Below, one piece after another: positions 5,788 to 6,292 of a stretch of DNA of 6,292 bases. Positions within the stretch are counted from its first letter, which is position 1, and each line of letters opens with the position of its first letter. Origin of the DNA: an uncultured Streptococcus sp. (lineage in GTDB: Bacteria > Bacillota > Bacilli > Lactobacillales > Aerococcaceae). A program made the position numbers and the translations under genes. The notes under the pieces are model-generated. The model was not told the DNA's origin, ran no database searches, and saw only the letters and a list, made by a program, of their open reading frames with translations. The stretch covers positions 1 through 6,292 of the forward strand of contig CAJZJY010000068.1 of the NCBI GenBank assembly GCA_916050055.1, read 5' to 3'.

Positions 5788-5816
5788 TAGGCAAGAAAGA
5801 AGCCGTATGCTATAAT
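5788..5816 (+). promoter_or_regulatory. promoter of the dlt operon (extended -10)
   Basis: A perfect TATAAT (5811-5816) is preceded by TG at 5808-5809, forming an extended -10. The -35 at 17 bp spacing is weak (TAGGCA, 5788-5793), as is common with extended -10 promoters. Transcription would start near 5823, leaving a leader of about 64 nt that holds a CTGAAAA/TTTTCAG hairpin (5827-5833/5846-5852). Confidence 0.8.
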
Positions 5817-5886
5817 TCTTTTGTATCTGAAAATAGAACAGTTGTTTTTCAGAAAGAGATTTTGAAAAGGTGCTCGGGAGCGGATT

Positions 5887-6292
5887 ATGAAACCATTATT
5901 AGAACAATTAGAACTAAATACAAAACAAGATAAAGTTGTTTACCGACACGATTTAATGCCGGAAGAAGAGTTAACAGCAAGTCTTGTCTGGGAGTACTCA
6001 GATAAGCTAGCGGCATACTTACATGAGACATACAAAGGGAATAAATCTCCAATCGTAGTCTATGGGCATAAACATCCATTTATGTTGGTCTATTTCTTGG
6101 CTTGTGTGAAATCAGGTCATGCCTATTGCCCGGTTGATGTGAATACACCAATCGACCGCGTTGAAGATATTATCTCAACAGTGAAGAGTCCAGTCGTGCT
6201 CGTGAGTGAAGAAATTTCACTAGATGCACCAACGTTGACAGTCCCTGAAGCTAAAGAAGTGATTGCTTCTACGACCAAACGTATTTCAAAAG
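5887..6292 (+). CDS. dltA: D-alanine--D-alanyl carrier protein ligase DltA (5' part)
   Basis: The first 135 codons are open to the window edge; the complete protein is usually about 500 residues. DltA adenylates D-alanine and loads it on the carrier protein DltC for D-alanylation of teichoic acids, which lowers the negative charge of the cell wall. The segment SPIVVYGHKHPFMLVYFLACVKSGHAYCPVDVNTP followed by DRVEDI is characteristic of the DltA N-terminal acyl-adenylate domain; the ATP-binding TSGTTG-type loop lies beyond the window. GGGAG (5876-5880) sits 6 nt before the ATG. It has its own promoter and appears to be the first gene of its operon. Confidence 0.93.
   Translation, partial: MKPLLEQLELNTKQDKVVYRHDLMPEEELTASLVWEYSDKLAAYLHETYKGNKSPIVVYGHKHPFMLVYFLACVKSGHAYCPVDVNTPIDRVEDIISTVKSPVVLVSEEISLDAPTLTVPEAKEVIASTTKRISK

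Overview
The window comes from a low-GC Gram-positive bacterium, most likely a member of the Lactobacillales. The evidence is a T-box leader in front of a methionine ABC transporter, a lipobox-anchored substrate-binding protein, strong AGGAGG-type ribosome binding sites and a dlt (teichoic acid D-alanylation) operon. A Granulicatella/Carnobacteriaceae-like host is my guess from overall protein flavour only.

Layout. Positions 1-67 hold the 3' part of a structured intergenic repeat, followed by a bidirectional terminator (about 70-104). A tehB-like SAM-dependent methyltransferase with an N-terminal DUF1971 domain runs on the minus strand (139-999). The divergent region 1000-1165 carries a promoter for each direction and several AT-rich dyads. 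A complete methionine-type T-box leader (about 1166-1440) follows. The transporter genes come next: metN (1464-2570) and metI (2572-3267). A 347-nt gap (3268-3614), packed with structured repeats, separates them from metQ (3615-4475). A modest hairpin then precedes an M20-family amidohydrolase (4535-5701) and its terminator. A new promoter (extended -10 at 5808-5816) starts dltA (5887 to the window edge).

How it works together. Under methionine starvation, uncharged tRNA-Met should stabilise the antiterminator and allow transcription of metN-metI-(repeat array)-metQ-amidohydrolase. MetNIQ imports methionine, and the amidohydrolase probably frees amino acids from N-acylated forms. MetN carries the C-terminal NIL domain used for feedback inhibition.

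The most unusual item is the repeat array between metI and metQ. Two roughly 120-nt units share a framework: a CAGGAT(N)NGAG head, an outer helix with a bulged A, an AAGG internal loop, a 6-bp helix with a GAA loop, and a C(A/G)A..CAACTA tail. Their helix sequences differ, but the pairing is kept by compensatory changes. A third copy is cut by the window's left edge. I do not recognise this family.
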